Under the pieces are notes generated by a model. It was not told where the DNA came from. It did not search any database and saw only the letters and a program-made list of their open reading frames with translations. The position numbers and the translations under genes are program-made. Shown here in pieces: positions 15,364 through 23,820 of a stretch of DNA of 64,000 bases. The stretch comes from Fictibacillus aquaticus. GTDB lineage: Bacteria; Bacillota; Bacilli; Bacillales; Fictibacillaceae. The stretch lies in contig NZ_NOII01000003.1 of assembly GCF_002245695.1 (NCBI RefSeq), forward strand, positions 496,001 through 560,000. Direction: 5' to 3'. The stretch's first letter is position 1. Every line of letters starts with the position of its first letter.

Positions 15364-16491
15364 ATGAAAATATTATTGGCACCAGATTCTTTTAAAGGAA
15401 GCTTAACAGCAAAACAGGCGTGCGACGCGATGGAGGAAGGAATTCGCCGAGCGGGTGTGGATGCCGAGATTGTCAAAGTTCCGCTTGCCGACGGGGGTGA
15501 GGGTACGGTACAAAGTTTGACTGATGCCACGGGCGGTACCATCTACGAAGCCGAAGTACAAGACCCTCTGGGCAGGATGGTAACAGCGGAATACGGCATT
15601 TTAGGCGATGGCGTAACCGCTGTGATCGAGATGGCAGAAGCCTCAGGACTTGTTTTAGTAGAAGAGAAACTGCGCGATCCACGTGTCACCTCTACATATG
15701 GGACAGGTGAGTTGATATTGGCCGCACTAGACCGCGGCTGCCGTAAGTTTATTCTCGGAATAGGAGGGAGTGCGACCAACGACGGCGGAGCGGGAATGGC
15801 ACAGGCGCTTGGTATTAGGCTGCTAGATGAAGAGGGAGATGAATTGGCGCGAGGCGGGGGTCAGCTTGATAAGCTGCATCGTGTGGATGTGAGCGGAATG
15901 CGTGCTGAGCTGAAGGATTCCACGTTTCTAGTAGCATGTGATGTCGACAACCCGCTGAGCGGACCGAACGGAGCAAGTGCGGTTTTTGGACCGCAAAAAG
16001 GTGCGACGCCCGAGATGGTGGAGGAGCTAGATCGGAACTTGGCACACTATGCGGATGTGCTGAAGCGCAATCTCGGCGTGGATGTAAAGGACATTCCAGG
16101 AGCCGGAGCAGCCGGCGGATTAGGCGCTGGATTGCAGGCGTTTTTAAACAGTTGTTTAAAAAGCGGCATCGATATCGTGCTCGAAACGGTTGAATTTGAA
16201 CGGTTTTTAGAGGGTGCGGACCTCGTTTTGTCAGGCGAGGGGCAGATCGATTACCAGACAGTAAGAGGTAAAACACCGTTTGGAGTGGCGCAGGTAGGTA
16301 GTGCGGCTGGTGTTCCTGTCGTACTGCTGGCGGGCTCGATCGGGAGCGGAGCTGAAGTGCTGTATGAACATGGTGTGCAGAGCTATTTCTCAATTGTCAG
16401 CCGGCCGATGACGGTGGAGGAAGCGATGTGTGATGCGTTCGAGCTGCTGGCGGATGCGACGGAGCAGGTAATCAGGGTAATGGTTAAATAA
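15364..16491 (+). CDS. glxK: Glycerate kinase
   Basis: A 375-residue protein starting MKILLAPDSFKGSLTAKQA, the signature of the GlxK/GarK glycerate kinase family, followed by PLADGGEGTVQSL, GIGGSATNDGGAGMAQALG and SGEGQIDYQT in the usual order and at full family length. It phosphorylates D-glycerate with ATP, normally to 2-phosphoglycerate in this family. No glyoxylate or galactarate pathway genes are adjacent, so it is a stand-alone gene here. It ends 6 bp before a palindromic repeat. Confidence 0.95.
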   Translation: MKILLAPDSFKGSLTAKQACDAMEEGIRRAGVDAEIVKVPLADGGEGTVQSLTDATGGTIYEAEVQDPLGRMVTAEYGILGDGVTAVIEMAEASGLVLVEEKLRDPRVTSTYGTGELILAALDRGCRKFILGIGGSATNDGGAGMAQALGIRLLDEEGDELARGGGQLDKLHRVDVSGMRAELKDSTFLVACDVDNPLSGPNGASAVFGPQKGATPEMVEELDRNLAHYADVLKRNLGVDVKDIPGAGAAGGLGAGLQAFLNSCLKSGIDIVLETVEFERFLEGADLVLSGEGQIDYQTVRGKTPFGVAQVGSAAGVPVVLLAGSIGSGAEVLYEHGVQSYFSIVSRPMTVEEAMCDAFELLADATEQVIRVMVK

Positions 16492-16497
16492 TTTATT

Positions 16498-16564
16498 GGG
16501 GGTACGGTACCCTTTCAAACCGAAGCAGCAACAGCGCGGATTCTCCGAAAAGGTACCGTACCCC
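16498..16564. repeat. GGTACC palindrome element (full length)
   Basis: GGGGGTACGGTACCCTTTC pairs with GAAAAGGTACCGTACCCC. It begins just after the glycerate kinase stop. Confidence 0.92.
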
Positions 16565-16611
16565 AAACACGGCATGCCGTACTCCAAGCCCTTCCTTCCC
16601 CGTTCCAAAAC

Positions 16612-16638
16612 AAAAAAAGGCGGACCACCGTCCGCCCT
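16612..16638 (-). terminator. Rho-independent terminator of the 16641-17093 gene
   Basis: GGCGGAC (16619-16625) pairs with GTCCGCC (16630-16636) around a CACC loop. On the minus strand the stem is followed by TTTTTTTG. Confidence 0.88.
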
Positions 16639-16640
16639 CC

Positions 16641-17093
16641 TTACTTCATCATATACGCCGCCAGCAAAACTCCCACAAGGTTCAGCACCGGCAGTGCAAT
16701 CCCCAAGTAGGTCCCGACTGATTTACGTGCTTTCGTTCCAATCAAGAATGCCGCTGCACCGCCAACAATCGCTACTAATAACTGACTCAGCGCACTGTCT
16801 TCAAAAAGTCCATAAGCGAACAAAACATTAAACAGCAAGGCACACACAATAACGTGAACCGACAGCTTCCAGGAAGGGAAAAAGCGGCGGACAACGAAAT
16901 AACTTACATAAGCCAAAAGAGTTGTTATATAAACGAAAGGTATACCATAAAAAGTGACAACCAAATATGAAAATCCTAAATCACCATAATTGTTTTGTAT
17001 TAACGGAAACGCCACTATAATAAGTAAGAAAGCAATATAACTCATGGACGAGCCTAAGAAATATGTAAGGTAACGAGAACTCTTGCTGTTCAT
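16641..17093 (-). CDS. Multipass membrane protein, unknown function
   Basis: A 150-residue, strongly hydrophobic protein with four or five membrane segments (IAFLLIIVAFPLIQ, VVTFYGIPFVYITTLLAYV, VIVCALLFNVLFAYGLF, LLVAIVGGAAAFLIGT, GIALPVLNLVGVLLAAYM). I do not recognise a family. The ATG follows AAAAGAGGATGTAA. It is a single-gene unit with its own terminator, convergent with glycerate kinase. Confidence 0.65.
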   Translation of the reverse strand: MNSKSSRYLTYFLGSSMSYIAFLLIIVAFPLIQNNYGDLGFSYLVVTFYGIPFVYITTLLAYVSYFVVRRFFPSWKLSVHVIVCALLFNVLFAYGLFEDSALSQLLVAIVGGAAAFLIGTKARKSVGTYLGIALPVLNLVGVLLAAYMMK

Positions 17094-17155
17094 TTACATC
17101 CTCTTTTCGGAATTATTTACTATATTATACATTTTAATAGATAAGGAGACTATAC

Positions 17156-17686
17156 ATGATTAAACTCATTAAAAAACAGCACAACGAACTTCTTTACTGG
17201 GAAGTATGGAATGATGGGAAGATCCTGACCGTTCATTACGGTACAGTCGGCGACCGCGGTGAAGCGGAGGAAATCAAACTTGGGATGTTTGATAAGCCTG
17301 AGAAAGAAATGAGCAGGCTTGCTCAGGAACAGATGGAGAACGGATACGAAGAACTGGATGAGGACGAATTGATAGAATTTGTTGTGCAGTTCAGCTACAG
17401 CGGGGATGAAACAAACGATCTTCTTGAAAAACGATATATGCTCGAAGACCTGATGAATGAAGGTCTTGGCTGGACAGGGAACGGCCACTGTGACGGCGGT
17501 GACATTGGCAGTGGAACGGCGAATATCTTCAGCTTCGTCATAGATCCCCAAAAAGCACTGCAAACAACAATGGAGGAGCTGCGAGAAAACGAGCTGCTCG
17601 ACAATAATGTGAAGATTGCCTATGAAAATGAGGAAGAGGAATTCGTTGTTCTATATCCTAAAGGCGCAGAATTTGAATTGATGTAA
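17156..17686 (+). CDS. Acidic protein with WGR-like N-terminus
   Basis: A 176-residue, very acidic cytoplasmic protein. Residues 1-45 (ELLYWEVWNDGKILTVHYG then VGDRGEAEE) resemble the start of a WGR domain, a module found in some PARPs and in bacterial proteins that may bind nucleic acids. The central part has GWTGNGHCDGGDIGSGTANI and the end VVLYPKGAEFEL. No enzyme motif is recognised. The start is ATG at 17156 behind AAGGAGA. A short GGTACC hairpin follows the stop. Confidence 0.65.
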   Translation: MIKLIKKQHNELLYWEVWNDGKILTVHYGTVGDRGEAEEIKLGMFDKPEKEMSRLAQEQMENGYEELDEDELIEFVVQFSYSGDETNDLLEKRYMLEDLMNEGLGWTGNGHCDGGDIGSGTANIFSFVIDPQKALQTTMEELRENELLDNNVKIAYENEEEEFVVLYPKGAEFELM

Positions 17687-17694
17687 AACCTAGT

Positions 17695-17725
17695 CGGGGT
17701 CCGGTACCATTGGTACCGGACCCCG
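17695..17725. repeat. Short GGTACC hairpin, 15-bp perfect arms
   Basis: CGGGGTCCGGTACCA (17695-17709) and TGGTACCGGACCCCG (17711-17725) are exact inverted copies with a single central base. It is a compact relative of the dispersed family with a TCCGGTACC core, placed right after a stop codon and without a T-tract. Confidence 0.85.
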
Positions 17726-17844
17726 GCTATTTATCAGCTAGTCCTTTTTCTTCCAACTTCCATAAAAAGTATCTTGATAACTTCCTATAAATGTAATACT
17801 ATATTTTTCGTGAATAGTAATTTATTTGAAAGGGAGTATAGATT

Positions 17845-18108
17845 TTGAAGAAGGCATCTGCGGTTGTTTTATCCTTAGGACTAGTTTTAGGAGTTTCATC
17901 TGCAACACCTGAAACTGCTTCTGCAAAAGTAAAAGTTTTTAAGAATTGCAAGGAGATGAACAAGGTCTATAAAGGCGGAGTGGCGCGCACGTCTAAAGTG
18001 AAGAACAAGGGCGGCAAGACGAAGTACAAGCCATATGCTTCTAAAGCTCTTTACGACGCGAACAAGAGCCGCGACCGCGATAAAGATTTCATCGCTTGTG
18101 AGAGATAA
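17845..18108 (+). CDS. Secreted excalibur calcium-binding domain protein
   Basis: An 87-residue protein with a signal peptide (VVLSLGLVLGVSSA, cleavage near ASA-KVK) and an excalibur domain: VFKNCKEMNKVYKGGVAR near the start, and the terminal RDRDKDFIACER, a version of the DxDxDG..C-E calcium-loop motif, with Cys residues that probably form a disulphide. The start is TTG at 17845 behind AAAGGGAGT. Its role is unknown; excalibur domains occur on extracellular proteins. It is followed by a terminator and is not in an operon with the large LRR protein. Confidence 0.86.
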   Translation: MKKASAVVLSLGLVLGVSSATPETASAKVKVFKNCKEMNKVYKGGVARTSKVKNKGGKTKYKPYASKALYDANKSRDRDKDFIACER

Positions 18109-18116
18109 GTAGATTT

Positions 18117-18144
18117 AAAGGCGCACAATTGAGGTGCGTCTTTT
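18117..18144 (+). terminator. Rho-independent terminator after the excalibur gene
   Basis: AAAGGCGCAC pairs with GTGCGTCTTTT around AATTGAG. Confidence 0.82.
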
Positions 18145-18181
18145 GTTATGCATCAGCACGAATTGAACAGTGGAGGAAAAA

Positions 18182-21100
18182 ATGAAAAGAATATTTCAGT
18201 TAGTTTGCTGCATTTTACTATTAATCAACCTAGTCCCTTTGAACGCCAAAGCAGCGTACAATGACGTTTTTATTACCGACCCAAATGTTGAGCAGCAAAT
18301 TAGAAACCAAATTGCCAAGCCGCAGGGCGACATAACAATAGAAGATATGCAGAAGGTGAACAGTCTAACGTTTTATGATAACTCAGACGACCTTCACATT
18401 ATTTCATATGCTCAAAATTTAAAAAGTCTTGAAATAACCGCTGCTAATACTTCAAATTGGAGTTTTTTAAATAATTTACCCCTTTTAACTGATTTAACGA
18501 TTTCAGGAACTAATTTTAAGGATTTTGCAGAAATAAAAAATTCTTTACACCTCAAAGTAATTAAACTTCCATTTAATGAACTGACAAATCTTAACGGGTT
18601 GGAGTATCTTGCAAATGTAAGTTTTCTTGACCTAACGAGTAACAAGCTTACTGATATTACACCGATACATAATGCAGCAAATAATCCGAACGTCCAGCTC
18701 AAATATCTTAACATCCTTGGTAATCCTATAAATTACAACGAAGACGCGACTTGGAATCAGCTTCATTACCTGATGCAGGAGGAGCAGGCAAGCGTGGATT
18801 ATGCGTATAGTGATCAGCCTATCACCGGTTCCAGCGCACTTAGCGTGAACAATCCTGCTTTCGAAAGAGCCGTTAGGATGCAGCTCGCTGTTAAACCTTC
18901 TGCTGATTTAACAAGCCAGCACATTAAAGAGGCTAAAAAACTCAATCTGTCAGGGATCGAAGCGCCATTCAAAATAATTCCATTCGAAAACTTGGAATCT
19001 CTCCAGATGGGCAGCACGAATCCAGAAAACATCCCGTTTTCCGAAATCAGCAGCCTCCCTAAGCTGAAATCTCTTAATCTAAGTGATGCGATGCTCCAGG
19101 ATATAAGTTTTATAGAAAACATCACTCAGCTGGAAGTGCTTAATCTAGGCAATCAGAATTTTATAAAAGACTTAACATCGCTTGCGAAGTTAACGAACCT
19201 TCAAGAACTAGAGCTGCCTGGTGACATGGGCGGACGCGCGATTACAAGCATTGATGAGCTGAAAAATATGCCGAATTTAACAAAGCTTAATCTCGGCAAT
19301 AATCTGGTCCGCAATATTGAACCTCTGGCAGGTCTGACGCGATTAACCGACATTAACCTCGGGAGCAATCAGATCCGGGATCTCGGTCCACTCGTGGAAA
19401 ACGTGATGAATTCAAACGGCCGTGAGAACATTGCCATTGAATTAGGGTTCAATCCTCTTGCTTTAAATAACATTCAGCAGCTAGAGGAACAGAACGTACA
19501 GCTTCAATATAACAACGAATACTACACTTATTTCGAGGATCTAGTTCCTACAGAGACGGAACCGCAGAACGGAGCTAAGTACGTTAATATTCATCAATTA
19601 ATCAGTATTCCTTTTAACATTTTAAATCAAGTAGAGCCTGATCGGTCGTATGATGAAATTCAGCTGGTGGACGAGAACAACCATGTACTGCCGATTTTAA
19701 AAAGGATAAGAGACAACAGCCTGCAAATCAGCGCCGATCTCGAGCCAGAAACATCTTACAAACTAACGGTGCCTTGGGATGCCATCAGCCGTTCGGAGTC
19801 ATTATTCAATTACAAAAAGACCTATCTGGAAGATGATATCGTCCTCTCATTCGAGACGGAGAGCGAACTAACAAGTCTCCAGTTAAACAAAGAATCATAT
19901 GTCCTGACAAAAGGCGAATCAACAGAACTTACACTAACCGCGAATTATAAAAACGGGGAGCATCTGGACGTCACCAGTCGTTCGGAAATTACAACAGACA
20001 ACCCCGCTGTCGCCAAGCTTGAAGACGGCAAGCTAAACGGCTATACGACTGGAATCACAAAAGTGAAGGCTGCGTATAACGGTTTTCAAACAGAAGCGGA
20101 AGTCAAAATAATTCCGCAAAGGCCGGTGGTAAACCCTGTTTCTGAGCATACGACCGAGATGGACGGAGTGGCTGAGACAGGAACAGAAGTGGTAGTGAAA
20201 TGGGAAGATCACTTCCGTAGTGGCCCAACAGATCAAAACGGCAATTTCCACATATCCATTCCAGAGCTGCCAATCGGGACGGTCTTGACCGTGCATGCGA
20301 CCGATTCATCCGGTTTAAATAGCGAGGAAGCAACGGTAACGGTGTATGACGCACCGCCGCCATCACCGCAAGTGAACATTTTTTCGGATATTGACACAAC
20401 GTTAACAGGAAAAACGCTGCCTAATACTAGCATAGAGGTATATATTAACGGCACAATCTATACGGCTGAACCTGATTTAGAAGGGAATTTCAGCGTGGAA
20501 ATTCCTATGCAGCCTGCAAGCGCCTCTTTTTATGTAACGGCTATTGACGAGGCAGGAAATAGAAGCGAACCAGCAGGTGTGTATGTCCGCGACAAAACAC
20601 CGCCGATGAAACCTATCATTCAATCAAAGGTTGGAAATAACACAACAAAAATTACGGGGCTTTCAGATACGCATACAACGGTCTTTGCTTTTGTTGGAGA
20701 AAAAGAGATCGGCAAAGCAGTTTTAAATTATTTAAGGTCATTTGAACTTACAATTAAGGCTCAGCCTATGGGAACAAATATTGAAATTTATGCAGTAGAC
20801 ATATCTGGCAACAAAAGCGAAAACGCCATCGTGACTGTTTCCGACATTACTCCACCGCCGGCTCCATTCGTGAACCCGATTATGGATAACGAATTAACCG
20901 TGACGGGAAAAGCGGAAGCGAACTCGACTGTAACCGTTGAGTCATCTGGGGGAACGTACTTGTTTGGAATAGCCGTAGCCGATGAGAACGGCGATTATAC
21001 GGTCACTTTGCCTTATAAGCTGCTTGCTGGCAGAGAGATTCAAGTTTCGGCTAAAGACGCTCAAGGGAACAAGAGTGCATTTACAAAGCTAAAGGTAACA

Positions 21101-23323
21101 GACAACACGCCTCCTGAACTTACACGTCTTGATGCTGTTTATGACTACCATACAGAGATAAAAGGCTATGTAAACGGTGCTTATAAAGTGACCGCACTTG
21201 CGGGAAATACCGTTTTAGGGACGGATACGAGTTACAATTCAAACGATCAAGACTTTTCCTATTCCATAACTGTGCCAAAACAAAAAGCAGATACGGTCAT
21301 CACGGTGAGAGCGGTGGATAAAGCAGGGCATACACATGAAATGATTGTCACCGTTATAGACAAAACCGCACCAGCAGCGCCTGTTGTTGATCCAATCGAC
21401 GATAACGATGAGATCATCACAGGAAAAACTGAACCGAATGCGAAAGTCGTAGTATCTTATCGCTCTGCCACAGCAACAGCTGATGGGAGCGGAAACTTTA
21501 CGATTCCAATCAATACGTTACCAGCCGATTGGGTGGTTGAAGTGTATGCTGTGGATAGCGCCGGTAACAAAGGAACGACCACAAAAGTAACAGTAAAAGA
21601 TGACACACCGCCTAAAATAACGGTTGAGCCAATAGGTGACAGCACGACTAATATCATCGGTAAGACAGAGATTCATACTACAATTGTACTTAAAACAGGA
21701 GATGTGGAGTTAGGACGTACCACATCAGATTCTTACGGTAACTTTTATATACCCATTACTAAACAAAAAGCAGGTACAGTTTTAACATTTTCAGCCGAAG
21801 ACTCAGTCGGCTTTAAAAGTGCGGACTACACAATTACAGTCATCGATAATACAGCTCCGGCAGCTCCAACGGTCGCTGGAGTGCCGGACAGCTTTGACTG
21901 GATTGGCGGGTGGACAGAGCCTCAGGCGAAAGTCGAAGCTTTTATAGGCGAAACCTCGCTTGGCGAAGTGAAGGCAAGCGAGACGGGTGAATTTATCATT
22001 TACATCACTCCGCTGCCTGCGGGTACAGTAATCAAGGTGTACTCGACTGATATGTCAGGCAATAAGAGCAAGGCAGCAAGCGTTAAGGTATATGACATTA
22101 CACCGCCTACAACGTTAAAAGTTAACCCTGTGGGTGATAATCAAGATTTTATTACAGGAAGTATTGATGAACCAGCTACTATTTATGTGAGGATTGACGC
22201 CGAGTATTTCATTATAGAGCGCGTAAATGCAGGCGAGTTTACAATCTATTTTAACGAATGGTTAGGAGCAGGAAGAGTTATTGAAGTCTTCGCAGACGAC
22301 CTTGAAGCCAACCGCAGCGAAAGCGCCTTCGTTACCGTCGAGGACAAGACCGCACCAGCTGCACCTGTCATCAACACGGTCACGAACAAAGCCACAACAG
22401 TGACCGGCCGAACAGAGGCGAATGCAGATGTGGCGGTTACGGTCGGCGCTTCATCATACAAGGCAAAAGCAAAACCAGACGGCACGTTCAGCATTACAAT
22501 TCCAATTCAAAATGCTGGTACGAAAATCACGGCAAAAGCAACAGATCTTGCTGGCAACACGAGCGCAGCAGCAGCTGCAACTGTGTCGCGGATCGCACCA
22601 AACCTGCCGGCGCCAGTCACAGTCACGAACAAAGCGGCGTATGTGACAGGAAGAGCAGATGCCAGCACAACAGTCACGCTGAAAATAGGCACACTAACAT
22701 ATACAGGCAAAGCCAGCACAACTGGAATCTACAAAATCACGATTCCAATCCAAAACGCCGGAACGAGCATTGCGATAACTGCCAAGGATTCAAGAGGCCT
22801 AGTGAGTGCACCGCGCTCCACAAAGGTCACGAAAGTCGCGCCGAACATGCCAGCTATGGTCACGGTCAGCAACAAAGCTGTGTATGTGCTCGGAAAAGCA
22901 GAAGCCTACTCATCTGTTGTGGTAAAAATCGGTACCAAAACTTATAATGGCAAGGCTAGCTCAACCGGAACGTACAAAATCACGATACCGGTCCAGAACG
23001 CTGGCACGAGCATTTCGATAACAGCAAAAGATAAAGCCGGAAACGTAAGCGCAGCGCGTTCGATCAAGGTCACAAGAGTCGCACCGAATATGCCGACAGT
23101 TAATACGGTGAAAACCACATCAACATCGGTTACTGGAAAAACGGAGAAATACGCGACCGTCACCGTGAAAATCGGCAGCAAGGTGTATTCGGCAAAAGCA
23201 ACAAGCACGGGCAGCTTCACTGTCAAAATACCTAAGCAAAAGTATGGCACGAAGCTGTACGTCAACGCAAAGGACTCTAAGAAACAAGTCAGTGCAACAA
23301 AAATTGTTTCGGTAGTGAAATAA
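18182..23323 (+). CDS. Large secreted LRR protein with about 13 Big_6-type Ig repeats
   Basis: A 1713-residue protein with a signal peptide (QLVCCILLLINLVPLNAKA). Two leucine-rich-repeat blocks follow (about 30-205 and 215-440, with internalin-like units such as LTKLNLGNNLVRNIEPLAGL), then an Ig-like region, a Big_2-like domain near 580-660 (ELTLTANYKNGEHLDVTS), and about 13 consecutive Ig-like units of 80-90 residues to the end (pattern VNPV-D--T-VTGKTEP-, then AGT-I-V-A-D-AGN-S). The last four units are the most alike. It ends SVVK, with no LPXTG or SLH. It is probably an adhesin-like surface or matrix protein. ATG 18182 is chosen because GGAGG precedes it; the upstream GTG overlaps the site. 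Confidence 0.85.
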   Translation: MKRIFQLVCCILLLINLVPLNAKAAYNDVFITDPNVEQQIRNQIAKPQGDITIEDMQKVNSLTFYDNSDDLHIISYAQNLKSLEITAANTSNWSFLNNLPLLTDLTISGTNFKDFAEIKNSLHLKVIKLPFNELTNLNGLEYLANVSFLDLTSNKLTDITPIHNAANNPNVQLKYLNILGNPINYNEDATWNQLHYLMQEEQASVDYAYSDQPITGSSALSVNNPAFERAVRMQLAVKPSADLTSQHIKEAKKLNLSGIEAPFKIIPFENLESLQMGSTNPENIPFSEISSLPKLKSLNLSDAMLQDISFIENITQLEVLNLGNQNFIKDLTSLAKLTNLQELELPGDMGGRAITSIDELKNMPNLTKLNLGNNLVRNIEPLAGLTRLTDINLGSNQIRDLGPLVENVMNSNGRENIAIELGFNPLALNNIQQLEEQNVQLQYNNEYYTYFEDLVPTETEPQNGAKYVNIHQLISIPFNILNQVEPDRSYDEIQLVDENNHVLPILKRIRDNSLQISADLEPETSYKLTVPWDAISRSESLFNYKKTYLEDDIVLSFETESELTSLQLNKESYVLTKGESTELTLTANYKNGEHLDVTSRSEITTDNPAVAKLEDGKLNGYTTGITKVKAAYNGFQTEAEVKIIPQRPVVNPVSEHTTEMDGVAETGTEVVVKWEDHFRSGPTDQNGNFHISIPELPIGTVLTVHATDSSGLNSEEATVTVYDAPPPSPQVNIFSDIDTTLTGKTLPNTSIEVYINGTIYTAEPDLEGNFSVEIPMQPASASFYVTAIDEAGNRSEPAGVYVRDKTPPMKPIIQSKVGNNTTKITGLSDTHTTVFAFVGEKEIGKAVLNYLRSFELTIKAQPMGTNIEIYAVDISGNKSENAIVTVSDITPPPAPFVNPIMDNELTVTGKAEANSTVTVESSGGTYLFGIAVADENGDYTVTLPYKLLAGREIQVSAKDAQGNKSAFTKLKVTDNTPPELTRLDAVYDYHTEIKGYVNGAYKVTALAGNTVLGTDTSYNSNDQDFSYSITVPKQKADTVITVRAVDKAGHTHEMIVTVIDKTAPAAPVVDPIDDNDEIITGKTEPNAKVVVSYRSATATADGSGNFTIPINTLPADWVVEVYAVDSAGNKGTTTKVTVKDDTPPKITVEPIGDSTTNIIGKTEIHTTIVLKTGDVELGRTTSDSYGNFYIPITKQKAGTVLTFSAEDSVGFKSADYTITVIDNTAPAAPTVAGVPDSFDWIGGWTEPQAKVEAFIGETSLGEVKASETGEFIIYITPLPAGTVIKVYSTDMSGNKSKAASVKVYDITPPTTLKVNPVGDNQDFITGSIDEPATIYVRIDAEYFIIERVNAGEFTIYFNEWLGAGRVIEVFADDLEANRSESAFVTVEDKTAPAAPVINTVTNKATTVTGRTEANADVAVTVGASSYKAKAKPDGTFSITIPIQNAGTKITAKATDLAGNTSAAAAATVSRIAPNLPAPVTVTNKAAYVTGRADASTTVTLKIGTLTYTGKASTTGIYKITIPIQNAGTSIAITAKDSRGLVSAPRSTKVTKVAPNMPAMVTVSNKAVYVLGKAEAYSSVVVKIGTKTYNGKASSTGTYKITIPVQNAGTSISITAKDKAGNVSAARSIKVTRVAPNMPTVNTVKTTSTSVTGKTEKYATVTVKIGSKVYSAKATSTGSFTVKIPKQKYGTKLYVNAKDSKKQVSATKIVSVVK

Positions 23324-23450
23324 CCTGCCATTTGGAACAGCAAAAAACTTTAGTAATAAATATCTATAACTTCAAAAAAATGGATGAATTTTCCTATGTA
23401 TAGTGATACAATGAGTTGTGTAACTATACGATGAAAGGTCGGTAAGCCCT

Positions 23451-23624
23451 TTGAAAGAGCAAGATTTATTTCAACTGATCGCAATCAAGCGTAAAGAGTT
23501 ATATCAACTGTACAACATCGCTAAAGAGATGACGGATTCACGGGTAGTGGCGTTGAGCCAAGAGTTAGACTCCCTCATTTTGAAGAGTCAAAACCAGCAG
23601 TTCGCTCAGCTTGCAGCCAAATAA
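23451..23624 (+). CDS. Spo0E-family aspartyl-phosphate phosphatase
   Basis: A 57-residue ORF. The frame reads LFQLIAIKRKELYQLYNIAK, then VVALSQELDSLILK. The SQELDxLI core is the Spo0E family signature, with the aspartate needed for phosphatase activity. Spo0E proteins dephosphorylate Spo0A-P and delay sporulation. The start is TTG at 23451, with AAAGG about 12 bp upstream, so translation may be weak. It is monocistronic with its own terminator. The TTG start and short length make it easy to miss. Confidence 0.85.
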   Translation: MKEQDLFQLIAIKRKELYQLYNIAKEMTDSRVVALSQELDSLILKSQNQQFAQLAAK

Positions 23625-23651
23625 TAATCAACGAGACAAATATATATAAAT

Positions 23652-23681
23652 AAAAAACTCGTCATACGTGGCGAGTTTTTT
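23652..23681 (+). terminator. Rho-independent terminator after the Spo0E-like gene
   Basis: AAAAACTCG pairs with CGAGTTTTTT around about 10 nt. Confidence 0.87.
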
Positions 23682-23700
23682 ATTTATATTATGAAACCTT

Positions 23701-23730
23701 TTGTGCGTTTTAACGTAAAACGATTATAAC
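23701..23730 (+). promoter_or_regulatory. Possible promoter of the antiporter gene
   Basis: TTGTGC (23701-23706) and TATAAC (23725-23730) are separated by 18 bp. If used, transcription would begin about 15 bp before the hairpin at 23751. Confidence 0.4.
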
Positions 23731-23750
23731 AATATAGAAAAGACTTGGAG

Positions 23751-23800
23751 GAGCCTGTCACCAAGGGAGTAGTCTGTCCCTTGGTGGCAGGCTCTTTTTT
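23751..23800 (+). terminator. Terminator-like hairpin in the antiporter leader
   Basis: GAGCCTGTCACCAAGGGA (23751-23768) pairs with TCCCTTGGTGGCAGGCTC (23777-23794), 18 bp with one G-T pair, and is followed by TTTTTT. The antiporter start codon lies only 20 bp downstream, so this hairpin stands inside the expected 5' leader rather than at the end of the previous gene, which has its own terminator. Confidence 0.75.
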
Positions 23801-23820
23801 GTGGAAAGGCGGTATTTATT

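Noticed and set aside
15499-15513. GAGGGTACGGTAC inside the glycerate kinase gene resembles the dispersed palindrome
   Set aside because: It encodes the conserved family motif GEGTVQ and has no matching opposite arm at the usual distance; coincidence of codons is the simpler explanation.
15815-16393. Long minus-strand open frame opposite glycerate kinase
   Set aside because: It is the antisense shadow of a well-conserved gene, with His/Leu/Arg-rich composition and no ribosome site.
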